A DNA stretch of 9,896 nucleotides from Actinomycetota bacterium (GCA_009702525.1 WLHW01000045.1:1-9896); one strand, 5' to 3'; shown: positions 1 through 7,525, counted from the first letter of the stretch. A program made the numbers and translations. The notes: generated by a model from the letters alone, not told the origin.

Positions 1-585
1 AAAGTTGGAGTACCTGTACAAGGCGTTGTCTCACCCATACATATTTATGTAGACACAGTCTTAGCTTCCGGTTCAACTGGCGCTCTCGCTCCGCGTTTTG
101 GCGTTGGTTGCACTATTTCTAGCGAATACATTATTGGCCAGACTATTGTCTTTCGCGTTTACGCCAATAATGCCGATCAAGGTGGGGCTGTAATGGATAC
201 AAATAACACCGCGAAAGCATTTATTGAAATCGCGGGAGTGAAAGATCCGATCGCTATGTCATATGGAAATCACAGCGGAGTTGCTTTTTGGACTGCAGTT
301 CTAAAGACAGGTGCTGCACCTTTGTATAGCACTCTTGGAATAATTAGTTACAAAATCACAATGGTCGCTAAAGACACAACAACCATGAAAGTACTCTCAA
401 CTAAATTAGTCCCAAAAATGCTTGATGGAAAGCGTGTTATCGAAAATGGACGCGCTGCTTATGAACGTGTGAGCTACTACCGCACTATCGCGCTTTCATC
501 AGCACTGAAGGGTCCAACTGCAACATGGGCATCAAACTTTACTGACACTTCTAAGTTAACTCTTTACGCACTTCCAAAGGCTTAA
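1..585 (+). CDS. Probable secreted beta-sandwich (Ig-like) protein, 5'-truncated by the window
   Basis: The frame is open from base 1 to the TAA at 583-585, giving 194 visible residues; the true start and any signal peptide lie upstream of the window. The ATG at 193 is only an internal methionine, because the 64 codons before it are open and protein-like, have no SD upstream of 193, and run smoothly into the same strand-rich pattern. Visible content is Thr/Ser/Ala/Gly-rich with alternating hydrophobic stretches. Examples are GQTIVFRVYA (46-55), a YGNHSG-x5-W segment, and LGIISYKITMVAKD, as in an extracellular immunoglobulin-like sandwich. There is one cysteine (residue 37), and I saw no catalytic motif or membrane helix. 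From memory it resembles unnamed secreted proteins with a GQ-VFRV...YG-H...FWT...G-ISYK layout, but I cannot name a family. The gene ends 22 nt before the next secreted gene, so the two are probably one operon. Function unknown. Confidence 0.8.
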   Translation, partial: KVGVPVQGVVSPIHIYVDTVLASGSTGALAPRFGVGCTISSEYIIGQTIVFRVYANNADQGGAVMDTNNTAKAFIEIAGVKDPIAMSYGNHSGVAFWTAVLKTGAAPLYSTLGIISYKITMVAKDTTTMKVLSTKLVPKMLDGKRVIENGRAAYERVSYYRTIALSSALKGPTATWASNFTDTSKLTLYALPKA

Positions 586-607
586 ATCACGATTCGGAGA
601 AAAGAAA

Positions 608-2293
608 ATGAAAAGAAAGTTGAATAGAAAGCTTAGAAGTGCAGGTGTTATTAGCTCGGTTGTTGTATTCACCATGGCAATGACCATGGTGAATCCAGCA
701 CATGGCGCAGATGCGACAGTTGGTACGACATTGATTGCCCCAGCTGGAATTCCAAATATTCCTGCGCTGCCATTTAGCGGAACAAAGGTTGGAGCATTTA
801 CTACTCCTCAATCAATGGTCAACTTAACTGTGGTTCCAGCCCAAGGCATTGTGGGAGATCCCATTGTGATTTCGGGTAAAGGTATGGCATTAAATACATC
901 GTTCACATTAACGTGGTCGACTTCTGATGCCAGTTGGGTCGCAGGAATAGAGCCAAATACGGCTAACTACATGGGAACAAGTTATGTTAACTACACCGTT
1001 GACATGGCAACTGTTACAACTGATTTCACAGGCTCATTCACCTTCAAAACAAAGATTCCATCAGACTGGGGCGGGGTGCATGATATTTATGCCATCGCAG
1101 CAGGAGTTGGTGCGGGCCATGGTGGCGTACAAGTAGCGCGCGGATTCTCCATGACTCCAAAAAGTGGAGCTGTAGGTACGCCTATCACCGTTACATATAC
1201 CGGTCTTGGTCCTAAGTTATATGCAGCTGGATCTGCTCTTATTTATGACAATCACTTTGCGGGCGAGATGATGGCACGTTGGACGCGAGGAACAGCGACC
1301 GCCATCATTCTGGCATCTGGTGGGGTTGGTAAGCACTACATACAAGCAAATGAAGCAATCTCATTTTCCTATTTAAATGTAATGCAATCGCCAGTTCCTT
1401 ATGCAAATAGTGGTTCTGGAATATTTACGATTACTAAAGATAATGGAGCTTTCAAGCCTTATATTCAGTGGCCTGCCAAAGTAACTCCATCAGTATCTGC
1501 ACGAACTACTTTGTCAACTATTGGTTTAGATCCTGCAACTACTGCAGTAGCGTCCCTATCTATTGATAGCGGACCGGTGGGAAGTAAAACGACGGTCAAT
1601 GTCAACGGTTTAACAACCACGGGATCACATCAAATTGTGTGGGCAACGGTTGTCGGTAACCGTGTTAACTGCACTACCGGTACTTGCTGGGTCTATAACT
1701 CCCTGCCATTAGGTACGGTAGATGTAACTGGTAGTTCAATTAGTAAAGAGGTCACAATTCCCGATCATCTTGGTGGTTGGCATGTAATTCAGATCAAACA
1801 AGGTGACTTGATTGAAGCACAAACCTCTTTCTACGTTAAAGAAAGCATCATGCCTTTCCTTGATAAGAATGGAAAAACTATTGGTTTAGGTTTAGCTAAA
1901 GCCGATCTCTCTGGATCCGTAGAGGCCTTTGCTAAGGGTGGTGCAGGAGCACCGACTAATACGTTCAAACAGGGCGAGGAGTTTACGATCAGTATTAAGG
2001 GTGTTGGGTGGACTCAATTTGATAACACATTGGCTGTCACCTATGACAATAGTTATATTGGTTATGGCTGTGGATTTAACTCCAATGGGTATCTCGTAGT
2101 CCATTTAAAGGCCTTAGGTGGAATCGGTACGCACATTATTGATTTACGCCCACTGCTTTACACTCAGCAACCTTCATATGGAAACACTCCTTATGGAATG
2201 ACTCCAGTGCTTACATTTGATCGCGACTTTGCGGGCTTAGCACTGGGCTATCAAATTCCAGCCTTCCACTTTGCAATAAACATTACAAAGTAG
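608..2293 (+). CDS. Secreted protein with duplicated Ig/IPT-like modules, function unknown
   Basis: This 561-residue protein starts at an ATG preceded by GGAG at 596-599 with 8 nt spacing. It has a clear Sec signal peptide: a basic n-region (KRKLNRKLR), a hydrophobic core at about 11-28, and an AHG|AD cleavage site after residue 33. The mature part is built of beta-rich modules that I read as A (about 71-179), B (180-290), A' (314-410) and B' (450-555). A and A' share G-x-VG near the start and an IP-x3-GG-x-H motif near the end (SDWGGVHDI, DHLGGWHVI). B and B' share a YDN motif, a GG-[VI]-G-x-H motif and a Y-[AG]-N stretch. There are three cysteines (355, 360, 488); 355 and 360 could form a small disulfide. 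I saw no C-terminal anchor, LPXTG or membrane helix, so it should be released or bound to a partner. It lies 22 nt downstream of another probable secreted gene. A cell-surface binding or structural role is inference only. Confidence 0.85.
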   Translation: MKRKLNRKLRSAGVISSVVVFTMAMTMVNPAHGADATVGTTLIAPAGIPNIPALPFSGTKVGAFTTPQSMVNLTVVPAQGIVGDPIVISGKGMALNTSFTLTWSTSDASWVAGIEPNTANYMGTSYVNYTVDMATVTTDFTGSFTFKTKIPSDWGGVHDIYAIAAGVGAGHGGVQVARGFSMTPKSGAVGTPITVTYTGLGPKLYAAGSALIYDNHFAGEMMARWTRGTATAIILASGGVGKHYIQANEAISFSYLNVMQSPVPYANSGSGIFTITKDNGAFKPYIQWPAKVTPSVSARTTLSTIGLDPATTAVASLSIDSGPVGSKTTVNVNGLTTTGSHQIVWATVVGNRVNCTTGTCWVYNSLPLGTVDVTGSSISKEVTIPDHLGGWHVIQIKQGDLIEAQTSFYVKESIMPFLDKNGKTIGLGLAKADLSGSVEAFAKGGAGAPTNTFKQGEEFTISIKGVGWTQFDNTLAVTYDNSYIGYGCGFNSNGYLVVHLKALGGIGTHIIDLRPLLYTQQPSYGNTPYGMTPVLTFDRDFAGLALGYQIPAFHFAINITK

Positions 2294-2308
2294 AAATTAC
2301 TTGAGGGG

Positions 2309-2353
2309 CTAAAGCCTCACTTCTGGTTTATCTAGGAGTGAGGCTTCAGTTTT
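2309..2353 (+). terminator. Rho-independent terminator of the secreted-protein operon
   Basis: Arms 2309-2321 and 2337-2349 pair over 13 positions with a single A/C mismatch; the inner 10 bp (AAGCCTCACT / AGTGAGGCTT) are perfect. The loop is 15 nt and is followed by TTTT at 2350-2353. The T run is on the plus side, so it serves the gene ending at 2293. On the minus strand no T run follows. The whole structure lies inside the last codons of the convergent exporter gene. Confidence 0.7.
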
Positions 2354-4468
2354 CAATAAACGAGCCAAAGATCCTGGAAGCCACCAGTTCCAGCGGCCCA
2401 GCAGCACCATGGAGCTTGGCAATAAAAGACCACGGATTAATGTGGCATCGATCAAAATACCCACAGCAAGGCCAATACCCAACTGCTGTAATCCAGCAAA
2501 GTGGCCGTTAACTAAGCCACTGAGTGCGCCAACTAAAATTACTGCCGCTGCACTCACGACTGTTCCTGTATGTGCCAGACCTTCAATAATTGCTTGCGAA
2601 TTGTTGGCGCCATTATCTCGCGCCTCACGCATTCTAGAAACGAGGAAGACTTCATAATCCATCGATAGGCCAAAGAGAACAGCAAAGAGAAAGATGACGA
2701 CCCAGACTTCTATTTGATCAAGGCGATATGTACCCAAGAACGATGATGCAAAACCAAATTTGAAGACAAGGACAAGGGCACTTATAGCAGTTGCGATTGA
2801 TATCAGATCTAGAGCAATTGCTTTAAGAGGCAAGATCACTGAACGCATTGCGCGCATAAGAATAAGAAAAGTAAAAATCAGGATGAGCAGAATAATCCAC
2901 GGAAAGGTTGTAAAGATCGTGTGTACTAAGTCTACGCCTTGTGCAGGCGCACCACCCACATAGATCTTTGCACTCTTTGGAAATCCCGCCTCCGGAATTA
3001 AACTAGATCGCAGCTTTTGCACTAAATCCTTGGTCGATGCATCACCTAAGGCATCGTTGGCTACAACAATAATGCGCATGTATCGCCCGGTTGGGTCCGT
3101 AAATGTTGGTTCTTGCCCGGCAGCAACTAGAAAAGTATGTGGATTTTTCTGTATTTGAGCGATAAGTGTCATTTTAGCTAGAGCAATGTCAGGATCGGTA
3201 GATAGCTGCGGCGCACCAAGGTCGATGGCAATCTCAATAGGGGTTATAACGCCGGTACCTACTCGATCCGTCACCATAGTCAGAGCTTTGGCTGACTCTA
3301 AATTCGCTGGAATAGCTGTGAGCGAGCTAGGGGTCACTTGCAAGAAAAGTACCGATGATGCAAGTGCCAGCAAAACAGCGAGTGTGCTAGAAAATACAAG
3401 TCGCGGGCGTTCAACAACGAAGCGCGCTATTCTCGCCCACATCCCGCTCATTACATCTGTGCGTCCAATCAGACCCTTAAAGCCATGCGGGAGTGTGCCT
3501 TTACGGCCACACAGAGAGAGCAAAACCGGTTGAAAAGTTAGGGCAGTCACAATGCAGACTAGTGGAACAAGAATCGCAGCCATTCCTAATGAGCGAACAA
3601 ATGGCACCGGAACCAAGAACAGTGTTGCAAGTGCGATTGAAACACTTAGGCCTGATATGACAACTGTGCGTCCAGCAGTTTTCATGGTCCGGATGATTAC
3701 GTCATTAATGTTATCAGCAGGGCCATCAATTAACTCACGTCTAAAGCGATGCAAAATTAGAAGCGAATAATCAATAGCAAGTCCTAGCCCAATAAGCTCG
3801 ACGATATTTGGAATATAGAGAACCATTAAGAATTTCTGTGCCAGCAATGAGATTAAACCTAAAGCTAAAGAAACCGATGCCACAGCAAAAACCAGTGGAA
3901 TATATATTGCCCAGCAAGCACCCAACATGAGAATCAACAACAATAGCGCAACCACAATAGCCACGCCTTGGCCCTGCCGTAAATCAGATTTTAAAATTGG
4001 TGTGACATCACGTTCAATTGCAGGCGGACCAGAGACTAAAGCTGTGCCTAGTCCAACTCGTGCAAGGGCTGCACGCAACGTATCGGTATAAGAAGCCGCT
4101 TTCAGCAAATCATATCCGGTAGAGATGTTTACATAGAGAACTCCACCTAGCGCACGGTGAGCAGCAATCTTTGCCGTGGGAATAGCTGTCGCTGCTGTCG
4201 AAACCTTTTGATTAAGTTGTTCTAACTCGGCCTTCGTGGCGTTGGTGAACTTATAAATAACGGTAAAGGAGCCCTCGATATTTTCGCCAAATTGCTCACT
4301 AAGAATCTGCGAAGCCTTTTCAGATTCACTTCCAGGAACCGATAACGATGTTGTTAAGTGATCGTTGAGTTTTCCGCCAGCAAAAATGCTAACACAGATA
4401 AAAAACAACCAAATAAAAAGAATCACATACCGGTGTCTTAGAGTCGAGCGTGTAAGTTTCTCCAGCAT
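2309..4468 (-). CDS. MmpL/RND-family integral membrane exporter
   Basis: This 719-residue protein has the two-fold MmpL layout. TM1 is at about 13-33, then comes an extracytoplasmic domain (34-165), a block of five helices (about 167-320), TM7 (about 357-377), a second extracytoplasmic domain (378-520) and a last block of five helices (about 522-690). Both halves carry the Asp-Tyr pair that in this family sits in TM4 and TM10 and serves proton relay: GLGLAIDYSLLI (D233-Y234) and LFGLSMDYEVFLVSR (D604-Y605). Length fits the YdfJ/MmpL group of 700-750 residues. It probably drives proton-coupled export of a lipid, lipopeptide or hydrophobic compound; the sequence does not show the substrate. It is the last gene of a tldD-tldE-mmpL run, 18 nt after tldE. 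The ATG has no Shine-Dalgarno sequence before it and lies in a hairpin; the only near alternative is GTG at codon 15, which would shorten the basic N-terminal segment before TM1. Confidence 0.9.
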   Translation of the reverse strand: MLEKLTRSTLRHRYVILFIWLFFICVSIFAGGKLNDHLTTSLSVPGSESEKASQILSEQFGENIEGSFTVIYKFTNATKAELEQLNQKVSTAATAIPTAKIAAHRALGGVLYVNISTGYDLLKAASYTDTLRAALARVGLGTALVSGPPAIERDVTPILKSDLRQGQGVAIVVALLLLILMLGACWAIYIPLVFAVASVSLALGLISLLAQKFLMVLYIPNIVELIGLGLAIDYSLLILHRFRRELIDGPADNINDVIIRTMKTAGRTVVISGLSVSIALATLFLVPVPFVRSLGMAAILVPLVCIVTALTFQPVLLSLCGRKGTLPHGFKGLIGRTDVMSGMWARIARFVVERPRLVFSSTLAVLLALASSVLFLQVTPSSLTAIPANLESAKALTMVTDRVGTGVITPIEIAIDLGAPQLSTDPDIALAKMTLIAQIQKNPHTFLVAAGQEPTFTDPTGRYMRIIVVANDALGDASTKDLVQKLRSSLIPEAGFPKSAKIYVGGAPAQGVDLVHTIFTTFPWIILLILIFTFLILMRAMRSVILPLKAIALDLISIATAISALVLVFKFGFASSFLGTYRLDQIEVWVVIFLFAVLFGLSMDYEVFLVSRMREARDNGANNSQAIIEGLAHTGTVVSAAAVILVGALSGLVNGHFAGLQQLGIGLAVGILIDATLIRGLLLPSSMVLLGRWNWWLPGSLARLLKTEASLLDKPEVRL

Positions 4469-4491
4469 TAACCCATACTAAATGGGTTAAT
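4467..4491 (-). promoter_or_regulatory. Hairpin joining the tldE stop and the mmpL start
   Basis: This is a perfect 10-bp inverted repeat (4467-4476 with 4482-4491, loop of 5 nt). On the minus strand the left arm contains the tldE stop codon (4489-4487) and the right arm runs into the mmpL ATG (4468-4466). No T run follows, so a terminator is unlikely. A ribosome finishing tldE would open the stem, which would expose the mmpL start; translational coupling is my inference. Confidence 0.5.
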
Positions 4492-5869
4492 TGCCCGGGC
4501 TCACCGTAGACATGTTGAAATTCTTTATAACAAGTGCTGGCACAGCCATATTGGATATATCGCCAGCCCACTCGCGTGGTTGAGTCCATTCAGTCGCACT
4601 TGCGTGAGCTATACGGTTGAGCGCGGATACTGGTGAATCATTCCAGCGGAAGTTATTAGTTGCTCCGACTACTTCGCCACCTTTGACATGATAAACACCA
4701 TCACGAGTCAAGCCAGTTAACAGTAAGGAGTTTGGATCAACCATTCGGATGTACCAGAAGGTTGTCAAAAGAAGTCCGTCATCGACCTTTGAAATTAAAT
4801 CAGTTAATGAACCCTTGCCGCCGTCAACACTCATGATGGCATTTTCACCAAGCGGGGTGAAATCAAGTGAAGTTAATGCAGCAGTCGCACGAGTTTGAAT
4901 CAGCGACTGCAAAACTCCATCTTTAATCCAGTCGACATGCTTGATTGGTTGACCGTTATCAAAGACTGATGAAAATGGTGAGCTAACTGCAGTTGCTACA
5001 AAGTTAGCTGCAGGAAGTTGGGCATAGTTTGGATCGGTGAAGAATTGGAAGCCAACGTTAGAAAGTTTTTCACCAACTCGCGTTCCACCGCCTGGCTTTG
5101 AAAACACACTTTGACCTTCAAAGGCATCACGAGCGCCTGAGACCCACATCATGTAGGTAAATAAATCTGCAACGCTACCCGACGGCAAAATTGTGTCGTA
5201 GTGGCCAGCAGGCATATCTACTTTTTTAGCTTGCCAATTAAGACGCTGACGTACTTCTGCATCGATATCTGCAACCGAGACATTTTTAAAATCACGTGTC
5301 TCAATACCCGACCACGTTGAACGTGAGCGCTGATGGGACTTACCAGTCATCTCGACACGTCCTACAGGTGAATCTTTACGCAGGCGCAGTCCGCCTTTAG
5401 AACCGATCCATGTTGTTTCATGAGTGTGTTCGGCGTAACCGAAGAGTTCAATGTCATCACTGACAGAGCGTGCGAACATATCGCCAAGTGCCGGAGCAAA
5501 ATCTTTAAAGATCTCTGGACCAGTTGGAACATGTTGGCCATTCCAGTCACCTAATGAAACGTTTGTAGCTAAAGGCGCAAAATCCTCGGCCTTGCCAGCG
5601 GCTTTTGCTGCGGCAACGGCTTGCTCTAGTAACTGTGGAATATCAGATTCGTTGACATCTGTGCGTGAAACTCCGCCAGCTGCCATTCCACCGTCTTGAG
5701 CGATGAATGCGATTACGGTGACGCTTCGTTCTGTAATCACACCGTTTGTAGTCAATGTGCTGGATGCCCAGCGAAGATTGGCTTGTGTCTTATCTTTTAC
5801 AACGACGATGCAATCATCACACGTTGCGGCAGATGTGATCTTTTCAATTAGATCTTGAGCAGAAATCAT
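4487..5869 (-). CDS. tldE: TldE/PmbA, metal-free partner of the TldD protease
   Basis: This 460-residue protein is close to the usual 440-450 for PmbA/TldE. The C-terminal half has the family pattern WYIR-x2-DP-x2-LLLTGLTRDG (about 372-391), followed by a GGEVVGATNNFRWNDSPV segment. The region that aligns with the TldD metal helix (about 231-256) has no HExxxH, as expected of the non-catalytic subunit. In E. coli TldD and TldE form a heterodimer that degrades unfolded peptides, matures microcin B17 and destroys the antitoxin CcdA. The role in this organism is not known. The start is firm: GGAGG at 5877-5881 lies 7 nt upstream of the ATG, and the ATG overlaps the tldD stop as ATGA (5866-5869), which supports coupled synthesis of the two subunits. 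It is cytoplasmic, with no signal peptide. Confidence 0.93.
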   Translation of the reverse strand: MISAQDLIEKITSAATCDDCIVVVKDKTQANLRWASSTLTTNGVITERSVTVIAFIAQDGGMAAGGVSRTDVNESDIPQLLEQAVAAAKAAGKAEDFAPLATNVSLGDWNGQHVPTGPEIFKDFAPALGDMFARSVSDDIELFGYAEHTHETTWIGSKGGLRLRKDSPVGRVEMTGKSHQRSRSTWSGIETRDFKNVSVADIDAEVRQRLNWQAKKVDMPAGHYDTILPSGSVADLFTYMMWVSGARDAFEGQSVFSKPGGGTRVGEKLSNVGFQFFTDPNYAQLPAANFVATAVSSPFSSVFDNGQPIKHVDWIKDGVLQSLIQTRATAALTSLDFTPLGENAIMSVDGGKGSLTDLISKVDDGLLLTTFWYIRMVDPNSLLLTGLTRDGVYHVKGGEVVGATNNFRWNDSPVSALNRIAHASATEWTQPREWAGDISNMAVPALVIKNFNMSTVSPGN

Positions 5870-7374
5870 TTTCCAGCCTCCGCAACAGTATTGAGAATGT
5901 TAACTTTGTCGAAAATCGCCGCGGGGCAACCATGACTGACGGCTGCAACCTGACCCGGTTGGGCTTTACCGCAGTTAAAAGCGCCGCCCAATACATAAGT
6001 AGATGGCCCGCCAACAACTTTCATCGAGCCCCAGAAATCCGTCGTTGTCGCTTGATAGGCAACATCTTTTAGTTGACCAACAATCTTTCCATTCTTAACG
6101 CGATGGAACTGTTGTCCAGTAAATTGGAAGTTATAGCGTTGCATATCGATAGACCAGGATTTATCGCCTTTGATAATAATTCCATCGTCCATTGAAGAAA
6201 CCATCTCATCATAAGTGGGACCAGTTGGATTTGGCTGCAAAGAAACATTTGGCATTCGCTGAATTGGCACATGTGCGGGGGAGTCTGAATAAGCACAGCC
6301 ATTACTGCGATCGCGATTAACTGCTGCTGCGATTCGGCGGTCTAATTGGTACCCAACCAAGATTCCATCTTTGATAATGTCCCATTGTTGAGCTGCGACA
6401 CCCTCGTCATCAAAACCAACCGTACTTAATCCATGTGGAGTATTTCGATCACCGGTCACATTCATTAAAGGTGATCCATATTTTAAGGTGTTTAACTTAT
6501 CAGGAGTAGCAAATGACGTACCTGCATAATTTGCTTCATATCCAATTGCTCGATCAAGCTCAGTTGCATGGCCAATTGATTCGTGAATAGTCAGCCACAA
6601 GTTAGATGGATGAACTAAAACGTCGTATCGACCAGGAACAACCGAAGGAGATGCTACTTTTTCTGCTAATAATGTTGGAAGTTCTTCAATCTCGGCATCC
6701 CAGTTCCAGTGCGTATTTCCCATCCATTCCCAGCCATAGCCTGAAGGGGCCGCTAGCGTGCGCATAGATTCAAAGCCACCTGCACCGGTTGAAATTGCTT
6801 CGATTTGAGTCTGCATTCGAACACGTTGTTGAGTGGTACTTGTTCCGTAGGAATCTGCGTAATGTTTTTGCTCTTTTACATACATTGCATGGGCCGATGT
6901 GTGATTAACATTGCTGCTCTTTAGAAGCGAGTTACTTAATTGCGCTAATCGATCCTTCTTATCACCATCTGAAACAGAAAATGGATCGATTTCATAATCA
7001 GAGACCCATGTCTTCTGTGCATAAACCGGCTCTGTTACAAGTGAAATCTCCTGCGTTGAAAGCGGTTTAGAAGTTTTTGCCATTGCCACAGCGGTAAGTG
7101 CGAGTTGTTGAGCAACTTTTACTGAAATCTCGGGACTAGATGCAAAACCCCAAGCGCCATTTACAATAACTCGCACTCCAACACCGGTCAGAGTTTCATC
7201 GCTCTGTGTTTCGGGTTTAGCATCGCGCAGGGCTAATAGACCTGTGCGAGTTCGTTCAATTCGAACATCAACATGTGATGCTCCGGCACTGGTAGCAGTT
7301 GAGATCGCAGCATCAGAGACTGCGGTCAATGGAAGGCTGAGAAAATCGGCATCAATAGTTTTATTCACGGCCAC
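5866..7374 (-). CDS. tldD: TldD, zinc metalloprotease subunit
   Basis: The protein is 502 residues (500 if the second GTG is used), slightly longer than E. coli TldD. The metal site is visible: HESIGH at 264-269 gives two His ligands plus the catalytic Glu. Cys468 in GAFNCGKAQPGQ corresponds to the third ligand known in the E. coli enzyme. The C-terminal GQPGQ-like and VSHGCPAA-F segments are also typical. TldD acts in the cytoplasm with TldE as a heterodimer that cleaves unstructured peptides. The frame can begin at GTG 7374 (no Shine-Dalgarno) or at GTG 7368 (codon 3). The second is favoured here because a TAAAGT -10 element at 7375-7380 would place the transcription start on that GTG, giving a leaderless mRNA. 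It is the first gene of the tldD-tldE-mmpL run and is divergent from hup. Confidence 0.93.
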   Translation of the reverse strand: MAVNKTIDADFLSLPLTAVSDAAISTATSAGASHVDVRIERTRTGLLALRDAKPETQSDETLTGVGVRVIVNGAWGFASSPEISVKVAQQLALTAVAMAKTSKPLSTQEISLVTEPVYAQKTWVSDYEIDPFSVSDGDKKDRLAQLSNSLLKSSNVNHTSAHAMYVKEQKHYADSYGTSTTQQRVRMQTQIEAISTGAGGFESMRTLAAPSGYGWEWMGNTHWNWDAEIEELPTLLAEKVASPSVVPGRYDVLVHPSNLWLTIHESIGHATELDRAIGYEANYAGTSFATPDKLNTLKYGSPLMNVTGDRNTPHGLSTVGFDDEGVAAQQWDIIKDGILVGYQLDRRIAAAVNRDRSNGCAYSDSPAHVPIQRMPNVSLQPNPTGPTYDEMVSSMDDGIIIKGDKSWSIDMQRYNFQFTGQQFHRVKNGKIVGQLKDVAYQATTTDFWGSMKVVGGPSTYVLGGAFNCGKAQPGQVAAVSHGCPAAIFDKVNILNTVAEAGK

Positions 7375-7404
7375 ACTTTAAAGCAGGAGCTCAGCAGATG
7401 CCAC
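7375..7404 (-). promoter_or_regulatory. Candidate tldD promoter, probably giving a leaderless mRNA
   Basis: Read on the minus strand, TAAAGT (7380-7375) fits the actinobacterial TAnnnT -10 element. GTGGCA (7404-7399) matches TTGACA at four of six positions, with an 18-nt spacer. If the hexamer lies at -12 to -7, transcription starts at 7368, exactly on the GTG of codon 3. No Shine-Dalgarno sequence is seen before either GTG. Position and consensus only; not tested. Confidence 0.45.
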
Positions 7405-7441
7405 AAGAGATTGTGCGTGGAATGTTCGTGCAATCCTCGGG

Positions 7442-7496
7442 AAAAGGGGAGAAAAGTGGGGTAAAAAGGTGAAATCGTGCGAATTTAGGTGAAATT
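7442..7496. other. Helically phased A-tracts (predicted bent DNA) upstream of hup
   Basis: Six short A/T tracts lie at 7442-7445, 7452-7455, 7463-7467, 7472-7474, 7482-7486 and 7492-7496. Their centres step by 10, 11.5, 8, 11 and 10 nt, a mean near 10.1, about one helical turn. G-rich clusters fill the spaces. Such phasing is the known cause of intrinsic DNA curvature. The block lies about 65-120 bp upstream of the predicted hup transcription start and within about 130 bp of the tldD start, so it may act on both. Confidence 0.55.
7467..7495 (+). repeat. Direct repeat AGGTGAAAT, two copies 20 bp apart
   Basis: AGGTGAAAT occurs at 7467-7475 and again at 7487-7495. The start-to-start distance of 20 bp, close to two helical turns, puts both copies on the same DNA face. 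It lies within the A-tract block between two divergent promoters, so a regulator site is possible. The repeat may also be a by-product of the phased composition. Confidence 0.4.
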
Positions 7497-7525
7497 AAGC
7501 GTGGTTAAGCCTCTATGTCACGCCT

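Noticed and set aside
193..585. A 130-residue gene starting at ATG 193
   Set aside because: The frame is open upstream to base 1 with protein-like sequence and no ribosome site before 193; the gene is 5'-truncated by the window.
3186..3533. Plus-strand open frame of 115 codons within the mmpL gene
   Set aside because: It is a shadow of the coding periodicity of the exporter gene, with no ribosome site and no domain.
4467..4491. Intrinsic terminator between tldE and mmpL
   Set aside because: The stem is perfect, but it is AT-rich, no T run follows on the minus strand, and it covers the mmpL start; a coupling element fits better.
7456..7475. MraZ-type operator (repeated TGGG boxes) upstream of hup
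   Set aside because: Only one GTGGGG is present; the following clusters are GGTG and GTG, without the regular TGGGN repeats, and no cell-wall/division cluster is adjacent.
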